Below are positions 51,590 through 60,820 of a stretch of DNA of 64,000 nt, piece after piece. The stretch spans positions 37,925-101,924 of the forward strand of contig DAISXR010000001.1 of the NCBI GenBank assembly GCA_036825755.1, written 5' to 3'. Made by a program: the position numbers and the translations under genes. Positions within the stretch are counted from its first letter, which is position 1. Every line of letters begins with the position of its first letter. The notes under the pieces were generated by a model. It had not been told where the DNA came from. It saw nothing but the letters and a program-made list of their open reading frames with translations, and made no database searches. This stretch comes from JAJFTV01 sp036825755. Its GTDB lineage: Bacteria; Chloroflexota; Anaerolineae; Anaerolineales; Anaerolineaceae.

Positions 51590-53822
51590 TATGGGTTTGC
51601 CTTTGCTGCCAGAAGCGAATGAGTTCCATCAGAGGTAACGATGGTTGATTGTCACCCGATTTTCCGGTATTCCATGTAATGACGAGCTCTGACCTGGCGC
51701 GGGTGATGCCGACGAAGAACAATCTCAGCCTTTCCTGGGCATAGCCGGTTCGAGCAGCCAGGGTGGCTTCGCCTTCTTCCATGTACAGGCTGCCCCGATC
51801 CTGATCGATCAGGGCGGTCAGTTTGTCCAGCGTTTCTTCCTGCAGGTTCATATGCCCGCGGACAAACCATTTCTCGCCAATGTACTGGTCGCCCGGCATG
51901 CCGAAAGGGAAATCATACTGGTTGACCGATAAGAGATAAATGCGATCCCACTCCAAGCCTTTCGCTTTGTGGATGGTACTGACCACCACTTTGCCTTTAT
52001 GCAGGGCCGGATCGAAACCCACATCTTCGGTACTGAAGCCCACGAACTTTCTGCGGTTGCTGGCGATTTCCTGCAGCTCGTGCGAAAACTGCGGCAGCGC
52101 CCACTCCGGGTGATTTCCGGCCGCCGTCGACATCAGAATGGCCAGTTTGTGACCCAAAGCCAGATCGATGGGATGGCGGAACAGGTTCTGCGAGATGGTC
52201 AGGATGAGTTGATCCACCGGCAGCAGGGCGGCTTTGTGCCATTTGCGGATCATGGCGCAGAAGGCGTCCATTTCCTCCACCACCGGGCCATCCTGCTCAG
52301 GCAACAGCTCCAACCAGGCTTCACGGTTCAACGGCCATAGCAACTGCTCGGGGTAAGGGCAATCCCGCAGGATCTGCGTCACTTTGGGGACAATGGTTTC
52401 CTTTTCCGGGTCATCCTCAAAAGCGCTGATCTTTCGGTAGACTTCAACCAGGTGACGGCGTACATTGGGTTCTGCCAGATGCTGCAAGATAGCGGCCAAA
52501 ATGTCGGCGGTTTGGCGCGTGGAGAGGCTGCTGCGCAGCAGCTCCACCGGCTCGATCTGATAAGCCTTCAACGCATCCACCATCTTCACGCCGCGTTCAT
52601 TGCGAGGTACCAGAATGGCTACCGTTTTATCCTGGTTTTCGGGCAGCCAGGTGGACAGTGATTTGGCGATCACCTGCAGTTCCTTATCCGGTTCGAGCGC
52701 CTGCTGATAAAGGAAAATCCGGTCCGGCCGGTCCGGCGGATTAGGCTGTGGGTCGTTGGGCGGGGCCGGATCGATCAGCGGGAGGGTGAGTGTCTCACGC
52801 AGATCGGGGTTGGGATTTCCATCACTGCGCGACCATTCGATCAGGTGATTGGCCAGGCTGATGATGCTTGTGGTGGAGCGGCCTGAATTGGGAAGCTCTT
52901 CAGAAATCACATCCGGCCGACTGATGAAATTCAGCAGGTAACGGGGATGGGCGGTGGTAAAGGTTTCAAAAATGGCCTGGTTGGGATCGCCCACGCGTAC
53001 CCAGTTCCCATTGGGGCCGGCCAGCTTGTTGAGGATCATCTCCTGCAGACGGCTGCTATCCTGCGCTTCGTCTTCCAGGATATACGGCCAGCGGTAACGC
53101 AGTCGCTCCAGGTATTCCGGATCGCTTTCCAGCGCGTACAACGCCAGCCGGATCAGATCATCGAAATCGATGGCGCTGCGGTAGTGCAGGGCGCGATGAT
53201 ACTCTTCATAGATCGAAATACCGAAGTCCAGCAATTCATGCGATGCACCCAGGTCCTCCAAAAGATGGCGCAGGCTGTCAGGGGTCTGCTGTTCGTCTTT
53301 GGCTTTGCGGATGAAGCTGGTAGCCGTATCCACTAGTGTGAGTTCAAAGTTCTTGATCAAATTGAAGTTGTGAGAGGTATTTTGTTCGGGATGCGTGTAG
53401 AGATCAATGAATTCCGGGTGAATATGCACCCAGTTTGACACGATGTTGTTGAGGATCAGCGAAGATTCCCGTTCATCCAGGATCTGAAAATCGTCTGACA
53501 GCCCAACCAACGTAGGGCGTTCCCGTACAATCTCATGCGCCAGACCGTGCAGGGTACGCACGCGATAGCCGGTGTTAGGCAGCAGGCCAAACGATTTGAT
53601 GAACCCGGCGATGCGTGTAGAGAAATTCTCAACCGCCGAATTGACCAGCGTGACAATCAAGATCTCCTGGTCCTCCCGGATCAAATCTGACAGGAGCAGC
53701 TTGGATGCCAGATAGGAGAGTGTATGGGTTTTTCCGCTGCCTGGAACAGCTTTGATGCCCATCATGCCGCGGGTGTATTCGAGGATGCGTTTCTGAGCCG
53801 GGCGCGGGGTGAAATGGATCAT
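51582..53822 (-). CDS. UvrD/Rep-family ATP-dependent DNA helicase (SF1)
   Basis: 746 residues. Walker A PGSGKT (27-32) after AQKRILEYTRGMMGIKAV, motif II LEDEAQDSS (the DEAQD box) near 248, motif III GDPNQAIFETF near 275, motif V VSTIHKAKGLEWDRIYLL near 640 and motif VI LFFVGITRARSELVI near 710. A 3'-5' helicase with all catalytic motifs and no nuclease domain of its own. It is six bases after the AddB-like gene and overlaps the nuclease gene, so it is the motor of a multi-subunit helicase-nuclease (inference). Confidence 0.92.
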   Translation of the reverse strand: MIHFTPRPAQKRILEYTRGMMGIKAVPGSGKTHTLSYLASKLLLSDLIREDQEILIVTLVNSAVENFSTRIAGFIKSFGLLPNTGYRVRTLHGLAHEIVRERPTLVGLSDDFQILDERESSLILNNIVSNWVHIHPEFIDLYTHPEQNTSHNFNLIKNFELTLVDTATSFIRKAKDEQQTPDSLRHLLEDLGASHELLDFGISIYEEYHRALHYRSAIDFDDLIRLALYALESDPEYLERLRYRWPYILEDEAQDSSRLQEMILNKLAGPNGNWVRVGDPNQAIFETFTTAHPRYLLNFISRPDVISEELPNSGRSTTSIISLANHLIEWSRSDGNPNPDLRETLTLPLIDPAPPNDPQPNPPDRPDRIFLYQQALEPDKELQVIAKSLSTWLPENQDKTVAILVPRNERGVKMVDALKAYQIEPVELLRSSLSTRQTADILAAILQHLAEPNVRRHLVEVYRKISAFEDDPEKETIVPKVTQILRDCPYPEQLLWPLNREAWLELLPEQDGPVVEEMDAFCAMIRKWHKAALLPVDQLILTISQNLFRHPIDLALGHKLAILMSTAAGNHPEWALPQFSHELQEIASNRRKFVGFSTEDVGFDPALHKGKVVVSTIHKAKGLEWDRIYLLSVNQYDFPFGMPGDQYIGEKWFVRGHMNLQEETLDKLTALIDQDRGSLYMEEGEATLAARTGYAQERLRLFFVGITRARSELVITWNTGKSGDNQPSLPLMELIRFWQQRQTHNE

Positions 53823-53828
53823 GGCGGG

Positions 53829-55973
53829 TTATCCTTCTTCTTCATCGATGTCAGCATCGTCATCCGCCAACCCGGCACGGGCAGCCGAACGCAGCAGACC
53901 CTGAATTGCCTTCAACAGCGGCCCGCGCTGTTCGTTGCCCTGTTCATCGATTTCGACGATACAGGCGGTCACCTGCCTGCCGCAGCGGTTGAGCAGGCCG
54001 TTGATAATGCGGTACATGCCGGTGTTGCTGGTCTCGAACTCATCGCTGTCGGTCCATTTTTTGGTTGGATCCCAATCACGGCTGAGCACATACGGCTGGG
54101 TGAGCGGCTGGTTGAGCGTCTGCCACCAGCCGATGCTGCCGATATCGAGCCAGAACTGATAATCCACCGGACGGTTGGCCATGAGGAAGGAGTGCGCGGG
54201 TGAAAGAAACACCGCCCGCTCGGTATCTTCGGCGGAATCGAGATATTGAGCCGGCAGTACACCCTGCTGGATCGTATCGATGAAGGTGGATTCCGGTTCG
54301 GCCAGCTCAGTTTGCCCGCCCAGCGACTCAACATACACGTGGTAAAAACTGTTGTAGGATTCGATCAAATGCGATATGGTAGCCGCCGCATCCAGGTTGG
54401 TGTGAAATCCAAAGCCCGGTCTGGAGAGCAGCTCGCTGAACAGGATGGTGAGCAGCGTATCCAGCGGCGGTTTTACGGAATCGCGGTACTGCTGGATGAA
54501 TTCACGCAGTTGATCATAGCGCTCGCCGATCACAAATGAAATGCGGTCCTGGGTGGAGATAGGCAGATCGTTGAACAGCGGCATGTCCTGGCCGGAGACA
54601 GCCGTCCGGTAGATGATGTTGGTCAGCACGTCGGCGCGAATGAGATCAAAACCTGTGATGGCCTGCATGAGCATGCTGCGAAACTCAAAGATAGAGATAG
54701 GCATGCGCCATTCGGGATGCAGCAGTTTGGTGAGCGTGATCAAACACCCGGCTGCGGCTTCCTCTTTGATGCTGCGGGAGGGGCGGTGGGTGGCAAAGGG
54801 TATTTTCAGATCCTCAAACTGGATGGACAGCTCAAAACGGAGCGCATCGCTCAAAAACGGTGAAACAATGCAGATCTGATCCGGTGAGACGCCTTCTTCG
54901 CGAATCAGGCGGTTGACCTCCCGGCTCACCCAATCGATCATTTCCGGGTAATACTTGCGTGTTTCCACACGTAAAGCCGCCTGTACCATGGCAGAATCCG
55001 GCTTCGACGGCTCGGCAAGCATCACATTGGAAAGCTGCTGCTGCAAATGCGCCACCTGGGGTGATTTCACAAATGAATTGCTCAGGGTTTGCTGAACCGG
55101 GCACTCCTGTTTGAGGGTGTAAGCCGATTCTGCATCCGCTCCCAGAAACACCCGATATCCCCCGCCGGTATCGTATACCAGGAAGGACTGATCCATATGC
55201 GGAAGCCATTCACGCACCAGATCATGCGTGACCGGCACATCCTCTTCCATGTTGTCATAAATCAGGCAGCGGAACTGCTGGTAGAAATAATCACGGAACG
55301 GCGCTGAATCCCATAACTGGCGCCGGAAGGTTTCCACGGTCAGCGAAAAATCGAGCAGGTTGTTATCCAGGCAGTATTGCCTGAAATTATTAATGCAGAT
55401 CTGCACCTCATCATATACGCGTAGTTGTTCAGGGCGGCCGCTCCAGGCGCTCTTCAGACGCTCGCCGATCTCGGTGTAGGGGATGCCGGTGGTGGCGGAC
55501 TTGCTGAGGTTGTTCAGAATTTGGGTATAGAGACGCGAGGGTGGCAGTGTGACCGAATCAAAAAATCCCTTCTCCAGCAGGGGGCGGACCACCAGTGCGG
55601 TGTAAAACTGGGAGGTCTCATGGTTCAGAAAGCGGGGCGGTTGATCGGGCTTTTGAAAACCGGCGCTCGCCGCGATCACCGGCCAGTACAGGGTGACCAT
55701 ACGCCGTGACAGCCCACTGAGGGTGACGATTTGCGGAATGCCGCCTGACTGGAAGGTGGTGGAATGTACCACCTGGTAAAAAGGCTCTGCCAGGGTGCGC
55801 TGCGGTAGCAAGATGAGGATGTTCTGGGCCGGCACGCCCTGCTCTGCCAGACGGCGGGTGAAAGCAGCCGCAACGGTTGATTTTCCGCTGCCGGGCGGCC
55901 CTTCAAGAAATATGGATGATGTGCCTGCCGAGTCGAGTACTGCCTGCTGGCTTTCTGTCAGCCTGATTTCCAT
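53829..55973 (-). CDS. AddB/UvrD-like P-loop ATPase, divergent helicase partner
   Basis: 714 residues. Walker A GPPGSGKST at 25-33 after TESQQAVLD. Motif II is weak (CLIYDNMEED near 235, lacking the DExQ form), and the helicase motif VI arginine region at the C-terminus is not recognisable. This pattern of an intact P-loop with a degraded helicase body is typical of AddB. No nuclease domain; the C-terminus is acidic (DDDADIDEEEG). GGAG is seven bases before the ATG. First gene of the four-gene operon with the helicase, nuclease and recJ; a chi-recognition or scaffold role is possible by analogy with AddB. Confidence 0.75.
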   Translation of the reverse strand: MEIRLTESQQAVLDSAGTSSIFLEGPPGSGKSTVAAAFTRRLAEQGVPAQNILILLPQRTLAEPFYQVVHSTTFQSGGIPQIVTLSGLSRRMVTLYWPVIAASAGFQKPDQPPRFLNHETSQFYTALVVRPLLEKGFFDSVTLPPSRLYTQILNNLSKSATTGIPYTEIGERLKSAWSGRPEQLRVYDEVQICINNFRQYCLDNNLLDFSLTVETFRRQLWDSAPFRDYFYQQFRCLIYDNMEEDVPVTHDLVREWLPHMDQSFLVYDTGGGYRVFLGADAESAYTLKQECPVQQTLSNSFVKSPQVAHLQQQLSNVMLAEPSKPDSAMVQAALRVETRKYYPEMIDWVSREVNRLIREEGVSPDQICIVSPFLSDALRFELSIQFEDLKIPFATHRPSRSIKEEAAAGCLITLTKLLHPEWRMPISIFEFRSMLMQAITGFDLIRADVLTNIIYRTAVSGQDMPLFNDLPISTQDRISFVIGERYDQLREFIQQYRDSVKPPLDTLLTILFSELLSRPGFGFHTNLDAAATISHLIESYNSFYHVYVESLGGQTELAEPESTFIDTIQQGVLPAQYLDSAEDTERAVFLSPAHSFLMANRPVDYQFWLDIGSIGWWQTLNQPLTQPYVLSRDWDPTKKWTDSDEFETSNTGMYRIINGLLNRCGRQVTACIVEIDEQGNEQRGPLLKAIQGLLRSAARAGLADDDADIDEEEG

Positions 55974-56017
55974 TCCCCATCTCCAATGCCCGTTGTCATG
56001 CTTTCAATTTCATTGTA

Positions 56018-56668
56018 TCACGAGGCTTTTCGCGTTCGGGTACTGATGGTTACCTTTTTTACGGGTTTATGGAGGGTGATTCTTTCGCGGATGGGGGGCA
56101 GCCGGACCAGCAGCAGGAGGCCCAGGATGGCAGACGCAATCAGCGGCCAGCGAATATCCGATTTTTCGATCAGGAAGTAGTGCAGAACACTCAGCGCCGC
56201 GGCCAGATAAACAAATCGATGCAGTCGATCCCAGTTCCTTTTCAGAAAAGCCTGTGACTGCGGATTGGAGGTGATCGCCATCAACAGCAGGATGATGAAG
56301 GCGATGACACCCACCAGAAGGTACAGCGTACCGCCCAGGCTGAGCCAAATCAGGCGTAAATCCCAGGCGTAATCCAGGGTGAGAAAGGCGAGGAAGTGCA
56401 GAAAAGCATACAGGAAAGCATACCTGCCCAGCGGTTTACGGGCTTTGAAGAATTCGTAGTAGCCGGTCAGCCAGTAGAGCGGACTGCCGACAAGGGACAG
56501 GATCAGCCAGATGATGGCCAGCCGGCCGGTGCGAAACTCCAGACGCTGCACATTGCCTGAAAAAGACGGGTCGGTGAGGAAATCAAAAATCGCCACGGCC
56601 AGCGGGGTCAGCGACGCCAGGTGGACGAGGATCTGGAACAAGCTGAACTGAAAGCGCTTTAATACCAC
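56018..56668 (-). CDS. msrQ: MsrQ-like haem b membrane subunit
   Basis: 216 residues, GTG start at 56668 overlapping the msrP stop by ten bases. Six hydrophobic helices of the ferric-reductase-like domain with histidines in the expected helices (LHFLAFLTLD and LHRFVYLAAALSVLHYFL). It passes electrons from the quinone pool or a flavin to MsrP, which repairs methionine sulfoxide in exported proteins. Operon order msrP-msrQ. The 44 bases to the AddB-like gene hold a TACAAT box on the minus strand (56017-56012). Confidence 0.9.
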   Translation of the reverse strand: MVLKRFQFSLFQILVHLASLTPLAVAIFDFLTDPSFSGNVQRLEFRTGRLAIIWLILSLVGSPLYWLTGYYEFFKARKPLGRYAFLYAFLHFLAFLTLDYAWDLRLIWLSLGGTLYLLVGVIAFIILLLMAITSNPQSQAFLKRNWDRLHRFVYLAAALSVLHYFLIEKSDIRWPLIASAILGLLLLVRLPPIRERITLHKPVKKVTISTRTRKAS

Positions 56669-57627
56669 TCTTTCAAATCCATGCCTTCGTACAGTGAAGC
56701 GACTTCATCTTCGTACCCGTTGAACATGAGGGTTTCACGGCGGCCGTTTTCGCCGATACGTCGCTCGGTGGCCTGTGACCAGCGCGGGTGGTTCACATTG
56801 GGATTGACGTTGGCGTAAAACCCGTACTCATCGGGAGCAACCGCCGACCATAACGAGGTGGGCATTTCGGTGACCAGTTCGATCTTGACGATGGATTTGA
56901 TGCTTTTGAAGCCATATTTCCACGGCACCACCAACCGGACCGGAGCGCCGTTTTGCGGCAGCAGTGACTTGCCGTACAGGCCGGTGGCCAGGATCGTGAG
57001 GTCATGCATGGCTTCGTCGATGCGCAGCCCTTCACGGTATGGCCACGGGAACGGATAACTGGTACCCGGCATCTGATCGGGGTCATAGGCGGTGGTGAAC
57101 TGGATGAACTTTGCTTCGCTTTTGGGCTGCACTTCCTCCAGCAGCCGCGAGAGCGGAAAGCCCAGCCACGGGATGACCATCGACCAGGCTTCCACGCAGC
57201 GTAAGCGGTAGATGCGCTCTTCCTGGCCAAACGCCAGTAGATCTTCGGTGGTATACGTGCGGGGTTTGTCCACCAGCCCACTCACCTCCACCTGCCAGGG
57301 GTCTGTGGGATAATCAGCGGCCAATTCGGAGACGCGTACCTTGTCGGTGGAGAATTCGTAATAGTTGTTGTAATGGGTGATACTCTCGTAATCGGTGAGC
57401 GGATCATCCTGGGGGTTCCAGGTGTCGTTGGGCTGAGCGGTCACCTGACCGGCAGCCACCTGGGGGACGGGTTCACCGTTTGCGGCGGTTTCGGTGCCGG
57501 TTCCATTTACCCGGCAGGCTGCCAGAAACGCTGCCACCGCCGCAGAAACAGCGGCATTTTTGATAAACCTTCGCCTGGAACGATACAGTTCTTCAGGCGT
57601 GATTTCTGAACGAGGTATTTTTGACAT
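56659..57627 (-). CDS. msrP: Molybdopterin-dependent methionine sulfoxide reductase MsrP
   Basis: 322 residues from the ATG at 57627 (a GTG at 57648 would add seven). Tat signal SRRRFIKNAAVSAAVAAFLAAC with twin arginines; LAAC is also a lipobox, so the protein may be a lipid-anchored Tat substrate, as expected in a Chloroflexota without a typical periplasm. MoCo ligand cysteine lies in RLRCVEAWSMVIPWLGFPLS near 145. Conserved C-terminal WKYGFKSIKSIVKIE and HPRWSQATER. It reduces protein-bound methionine sulfoxide outside the cytoplasmic membrane, fed by MsrQ. A palindrome (57625-57636) covers the start codon. Confidence 0.94.
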   Translation of the reverse strand: MSKIPRSEITPEELYRSRRRFIKNAAVSAAVAAFLAACRVNGTGTETAANGEPVPQVAAGQVTAQPNDTWNPQDDPLTDYESITHYNNYYEFSTDKVRVSELAADYPTDPWQVEVSGLVDKPRTYTTEDLLAFGQEERIYRLRCVEAWSMVIPWLGFPLSRLLEEVQPKSEAKFIQFTTAYDPDQMPGTSYPFPWPYREGLRIDEAMHDLTILATGLYGKSLLPQNGAPVRLVVPWKYGFKSIKSIVKIELVTEMPTSLWSAVAPDEYGFYANVNPNVNHPRWSQATERRIGENGRRETLMFNGYEDEVASLYEGMDLKEWY

Positions 57628-57636
57628 ACCGGTATG
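57625..57636. repeat. Perfect palindrome CATACCGGTATG over the msrP start
   Basis: A 12-bp perfect palindrome that includes the msrP ATG and extends with one mismatch to 16 bp. It could be a repressor site or simply coincide with the start. Confidence 0.5.
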
Positions 57637-57742
57637 CCTTTCTGTCACAATTACTACAGTTATAAGGCAAACCGGAGCATGCCGTATTAATTCAAATTAA
57701 TAAACCCGTTGAGAGAATGTGGGAGGAATCAGGGTAAAGCAT

Positions 57743-58327
57743 CTACCCGTCAGGGTTCGCCCTGGACATGTAGATCAGCAGCTCACGCGTCAGCAGCGTA
57801 TCCGCCAGGGCGCGGTGAGCGTTGGGCAGCGCGATACCACACTGCTTTCCTGCTTTTTCCAGGCTCTGATAACGGTAGGCGCGCCGGATGGAATCCCATT
57901 CCCCGTAGAATTTGGCGTAAAGATCCAGCACATCCACGGTACGCAGTGTACGGTAGGGCTCCTGCATGTTGCCGTGAGACTGAACCATCATGCGCAGATC
58001 AAAGCTGGCGTTGAAGATGGCGATAGTTCTGCCAAACAGAGCCGGCCTGACTTTAGACACCCACAGTACCGGCCAGGTGAGCGCGTTGGCCACCATCTCA
58101 TTGGTGATGCCGTGAATGCCGGTGGCATCCGCCGGGATCTTTCGCGCGGGCCGCACCAGTTCATTCACCAGAATGCCGCCATCATGGTCGATCACGGCGA
58201 TCTCCACCACCTCGTCTTTGGCGGTCAATCCGGTGGTCTCGGTATCAAGGTAGACCGGTTTTTCTTCCACCCAGGCAATGGCGCGTTGGATGGCCTGTCG
58301 GCGCGCTTCCGTTTTAGCTGCCAGCAT
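57743..58327 (-). CDS. DEDDh 3'-5' exonuclease (DnaQ/RNase T type)
   Basis: 194 residues from the ATG at 58327, chosen to avoid overlap with the lipoprotein stop; an ATG at 58360 would add 11 residues. Exo I is YLDTETTGL (Asp and Glu metal ligands), Exo II IFNASFDLRMM and Exo III AHRALADT with the general-base histidine. Similar to the proofreading exonuclease fold but stand-alone. Cytoplasmic. It follows the lipoprotein by 17 bases on the same strand. Substrate, DNA or RNA, cannot be told. Confidence 0.87.
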   Translation of the reverse strand: MLAAKTEARRQAIQRAIAWVEEKPVYLDTETTGLTAKDEVVEIAVIDHDGGILVNELVRPARKIPADATGIHGITNEMVANALTWPVLWVSKVRPALFGRTIAIFNASFDLRMMVQSHGNMQEPYRTLRTVDVLDLYAKFYGEWDSIRRAYRYQSLEKAGKQCGIALPNAHRALADTLLTRELLIYMSRANPDG

Positions 58328-58344
58328 TTTGGTTTTGCCTGCCT

Positions 58345-59214
58345 TTATTCCAGAACCCAATAGGCGATTTCATCCAGGTTGACCACCAGGTTCCCGTTTC
58401 CCTGACCGGCGATAAACACGCCAATGTGGCCGCCATCCTCGAAGGAGTCATCCGTAAACTGGGTGACCAGCACATCATTGATGTGAATATAAAAGTCGTT
58501 TTGGACCATCTGAATCCCCAGCCGGTTTGTCTGACCTGCGCCGGAGCGGATACTGTCATCTGACATGGAACTGATGATGGTGCTGGAACCGGAATCGGTC
58601 CATTTGGTGACGTTGAATTTGCCATCGCAGGTGACGCCCAGATAGTAGCCCTGTCCGGTGGCATAATCAGGTGCGCGATAGACTACCCCGTACAGATCGG
58701 CCGATTCGCAGTTGATCACATCGAATTTCGCTTCCAGATACACATTGGTGGGCGAGCTGGTGGTGAGCCGCCAGCCGCGATACCCGTAAGTACTGCTGCT
58801 GGAGAGCACCATGGCGCCGTCTTTCATATAGATGCGCGTGTTGTCATCCTGGTAGCCGGTTTCATCCAGGCCGAAGGCGGAACCATCATCCAGCCGGTTG
58901 ATCCAGTCTGGATCGCCCAACGTCTGCCGGAAACCGTTTGGCACCACTGTGATGGTGGGCGTTTCGGTCAGCACCACGGCCGGTTCGGTGTTCGTGGGTG
59001 TGGATGTTTCTGTTGCGGCGGGTTGTGTGCTGGTGGCGCTGGCCGCTGTCTGCGTGCTGAGGTCAGCCTGCGTGGCCGCCTGAGCGGTAAGTGATCCGGA
59101 TACGATGGCCTGCACATCGGTGGGATTGGCCGTCCCGGTTTGTTGGGCGGCCGGCAGGTTACAACCGGATAATACAAGCATCACCAGCATGGGGATGAGA
59201 AGTTTTTTCAACAT
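58345..59214 (-). CDS. Lipoprotein with Thr-rich stalk and jelly-roll C-terminal domain
   Basis: 289 residues. Lipoprotein signal MLKKLLIPMLVMLVLSGC with lipobox LSGC (C18). Residues about 19-92 are a Thr/Ala/Gln/Pro-rich low-complexity stalk. Residues about 95-289 look like a concanavalin-type beta-sandwich of the LamG/DUF1080 sort (NVYLEAKFDVINCESADLYGVVYRAP, GYYLGVTCDGKFNVTKW, GHIGVFIAGQGN). It is surface-anchored and probably binds a carbohydrate; this is inference from fold only. First gene of a pair with the exonuclease, divergent from the Baseplate-J-like gene with 109 bases between. Confidence 0.8.
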   Translation of the reverse strand: MLKKLLIPMLVMLVLSGCNLPAAQQTGTANPTDVQAIVSGSLTAQAATQADLSTQTAASATSTQPAATETSTPTNTEPAVVLTETPTITVVPNGFRQTLGDPDWINRLDDGSAFGLDETGYQDDNTRIYMKDGAMVLSSSSTYGYRGWRLTTSSPTNVYLEAKFDVINCESADLYGVVYRAPDYATGQGYYLGVTCDGKFNVTKWTDSGSSTIISSMSDDSIRSGAGQTNRLGIQMVQNDFYIHINDVLVTQFTDDSFEDGGHIGVFIAGQGNGNLVVNLDEIAYWVLE

Positions 59215-59307
59215 AATTCCTCGGAATGACCGTTATTTTTCTTCCATGATATACCCATTTATTTTATCTCATTATGAGCACATGTGCTCTGACATCAGTC
59301 ATACAGG

Positions 59308-59324
59308 TATAATCTATTCATCCA
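59308..59324 (+). promoter_or_regulatory. -10 box (TATAAT) directly before the Baseplate-J-like gene
   Basis: TATAAT at 59308-59313 ends ten bases before the ATG at 59324, so the leader is about four bases and no Shine-Dalgarno fits. No -35 at normal spacing. Confidence 0.5.
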
Positions 59325-60820
59325 TGAAGACACAGATATTCCGGCTTGACCAGTATGACGATATCCTGTCCGCGCAGGACCAAATCGGCTGGAGCAGGAC
59401 TGCCAGAATCTGCATTGTTTTACCGCCCAAAAAGCGTCTTCATTTTTCCATGGTCGATTTTGTGCTGCTGGCGCGTGAAGCGAACCGGATCGGGGTGCAG
59501 GCTGCGTTTATCGTGCCTGACGCCGGTTTGCGGCGCAGCATGCAGGAGCTTGGGCTGTTATGCTTCATCACGATCCGGCAGGCCAACCGCTCCAACTGGC
59601 GCACCTCTCAGCGTACCAGGATCCCGGATGCCGATACATTGCGGCCTGACCATAACGCACCAGACCGACCGATGAAACCTTATCCCAGTTCAGACGGTAC
59701 TGTTATTTCACGCAGGGTGCAGACGGGCTTTTTTTCAGTGGCTCTGTTGGCTCTGCTGATGCTGGGGGTGCTGTTCATACCGCAGGCCCGGGTTTCGATT
59801 GACCGTTTGCCGGTGGAGCAAAACTACCGGTTCACGTTGCAGGGTGATGCCATGCATGCCACAGCTCCGCTCAGTGGGGTGATCCACACCGACCGGCTGG
59901 AGTTTTCGTTTGCGGATGAAATCAGCGTGAAAGCCAGTGGTGAGGGCAGCTTTGGCGCAGCGTACGCCACCGGCGAAGTGCAGATCACCAATCTGACAGG
60001 TCGGGAGCTTGTCATCCCACAGGGATTGACTTTACAGACCGAAGGGGATGAGCCGATTCAATTTCAGACCGTTGAAGCGGTGACTTTACCCGCACAGCCC
60101 TCCGAGCCGCGGCACGTGTCTGTGCAGGCTGTTCTGCCCGGTACGGCGGGGAATGTGCCCGCCAACAGCATACGGATTGTGTCGGGTGAAATCGGGCTGT
60201 CATTACGCGTAGAAAACCCGCTGCCCACCGGCGGCGGAATGGATACACGGGTGAGCACACTTTCGGATTGGGATGTAGAACAGGCTCGCACCGCGTTGCT
60301 GAAGGAGATGGATAAACAGGCGATTGAACGGGCCGGTACCGAAACCCGGAACGGGCAGCTTGTGATCGCGAGATCCATTCAAAGGGATGAAATTCTTTCT
60401 GAAGATCTGTCCACCCCGATTGGTATGCCCTGCCAGCAGGCTGTGCTCACCCTGGAGGTCTCTTATACGGCCTGGATAGTACAGGAAGACGATTTATTGC
60501 AGATATCCACCCGGATGCTCGATACCCTGCTGCCTGAAAACACCCAGGCGGATGAACAAACACTGCAGTTCCAGTTTGGTGATCCGTATATACAGCAGCC
60601 GAACGGATTTTCACAACCGGTTGAGATCTCAAGGCAGCTTTCACGATCATTCGCCGTGGATGACGTGCTGGACGCACTTACCGGGCAGAGGACGAATGAA
60701 ATTTCCGGTATACTAGAACAATCTTCTAATGGGGATCCGATTATCCATGTATCCATCTCTCCGCCCTGGTGGCCTGTGATGCCGTTTTTCCGGTTTCAAT
60801 ACAAAATGATCCAACCATGA
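59324..60820 (+). CDS. Membrane-anchored Baseplate-J-like domain protein
   Basis: 498 residues from the ATG at 59324; the frame is open further upstream but that part runs antisense to the lipoprotein and past the promoter. Residues 1-125: cytoplasmic alpha/beta region (RICIVLPPKKRLHFSMVDFVLLAREANRIG, AFIVPDAGLRRSMQELGL). One transmembrane helix (about 132-152). Then a Baseplate_J-like segment (GEVQITNLTGRELVIPQGLTL, VQAVLPGTAGNVPANSI) and a further beta-rich region. The same architecture occurs in non-phage bacterial proteins annotated as baseplate J/gp47 family; no tail genes are nearby. It overlaps ruvX by ATGA. Function unknown. Confidence 0.75.
   Translation: MKTQIFRLDQYDDILSAQDQIGWSRTARICIVLPPKKRLHFSMVDFVLLAREANRIGVQAAFIVPDAGLRRSMQELGLLCFITIRQANRSNWRTSQRTRIPDADTLRPDHNAPDRPMKPYPSSDGTVISRRVQTGFFSVALLALLMLGVLFIPQARVSIDRLPVEQNYRFTLQGDAMHATAPLSGVIHTDRLEFSFADEISVKASGEGSFGAAYATGEVQITNLTGRELVIPQGLTLQTEGDEPIQFQTVEAVTLPAQPSEPRHVSVQAVLPGTAGNVPANSIRIVSGEIGLSLRVENPLPTGGGMDTRVSTLSDWDVEQARTALLKEMDKQAIERAGTETRNGQLVIARSIQRDEILSEDLSTPIGMPCQQAVLTLEVSYTAWIVQEDDLLQISTRMLDTLLPENTQADEQTLQFQFGDPYIQQPNGFSQPVEISRQLSRSFAVDDVLDALTGQRTNEISGILEQSSNGDPIIHVSISPPWWPVMPFFRFQYKMIQP

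Noticed and set aside
59105..59323. Extension of the Baseplate-J-like frame upstream of 59324
   Set aside because: It runs antisense through the lipoprotein signal region and would place the start before the TATAAT box; the ATG at 59324 fits promoter and family N-terminus.
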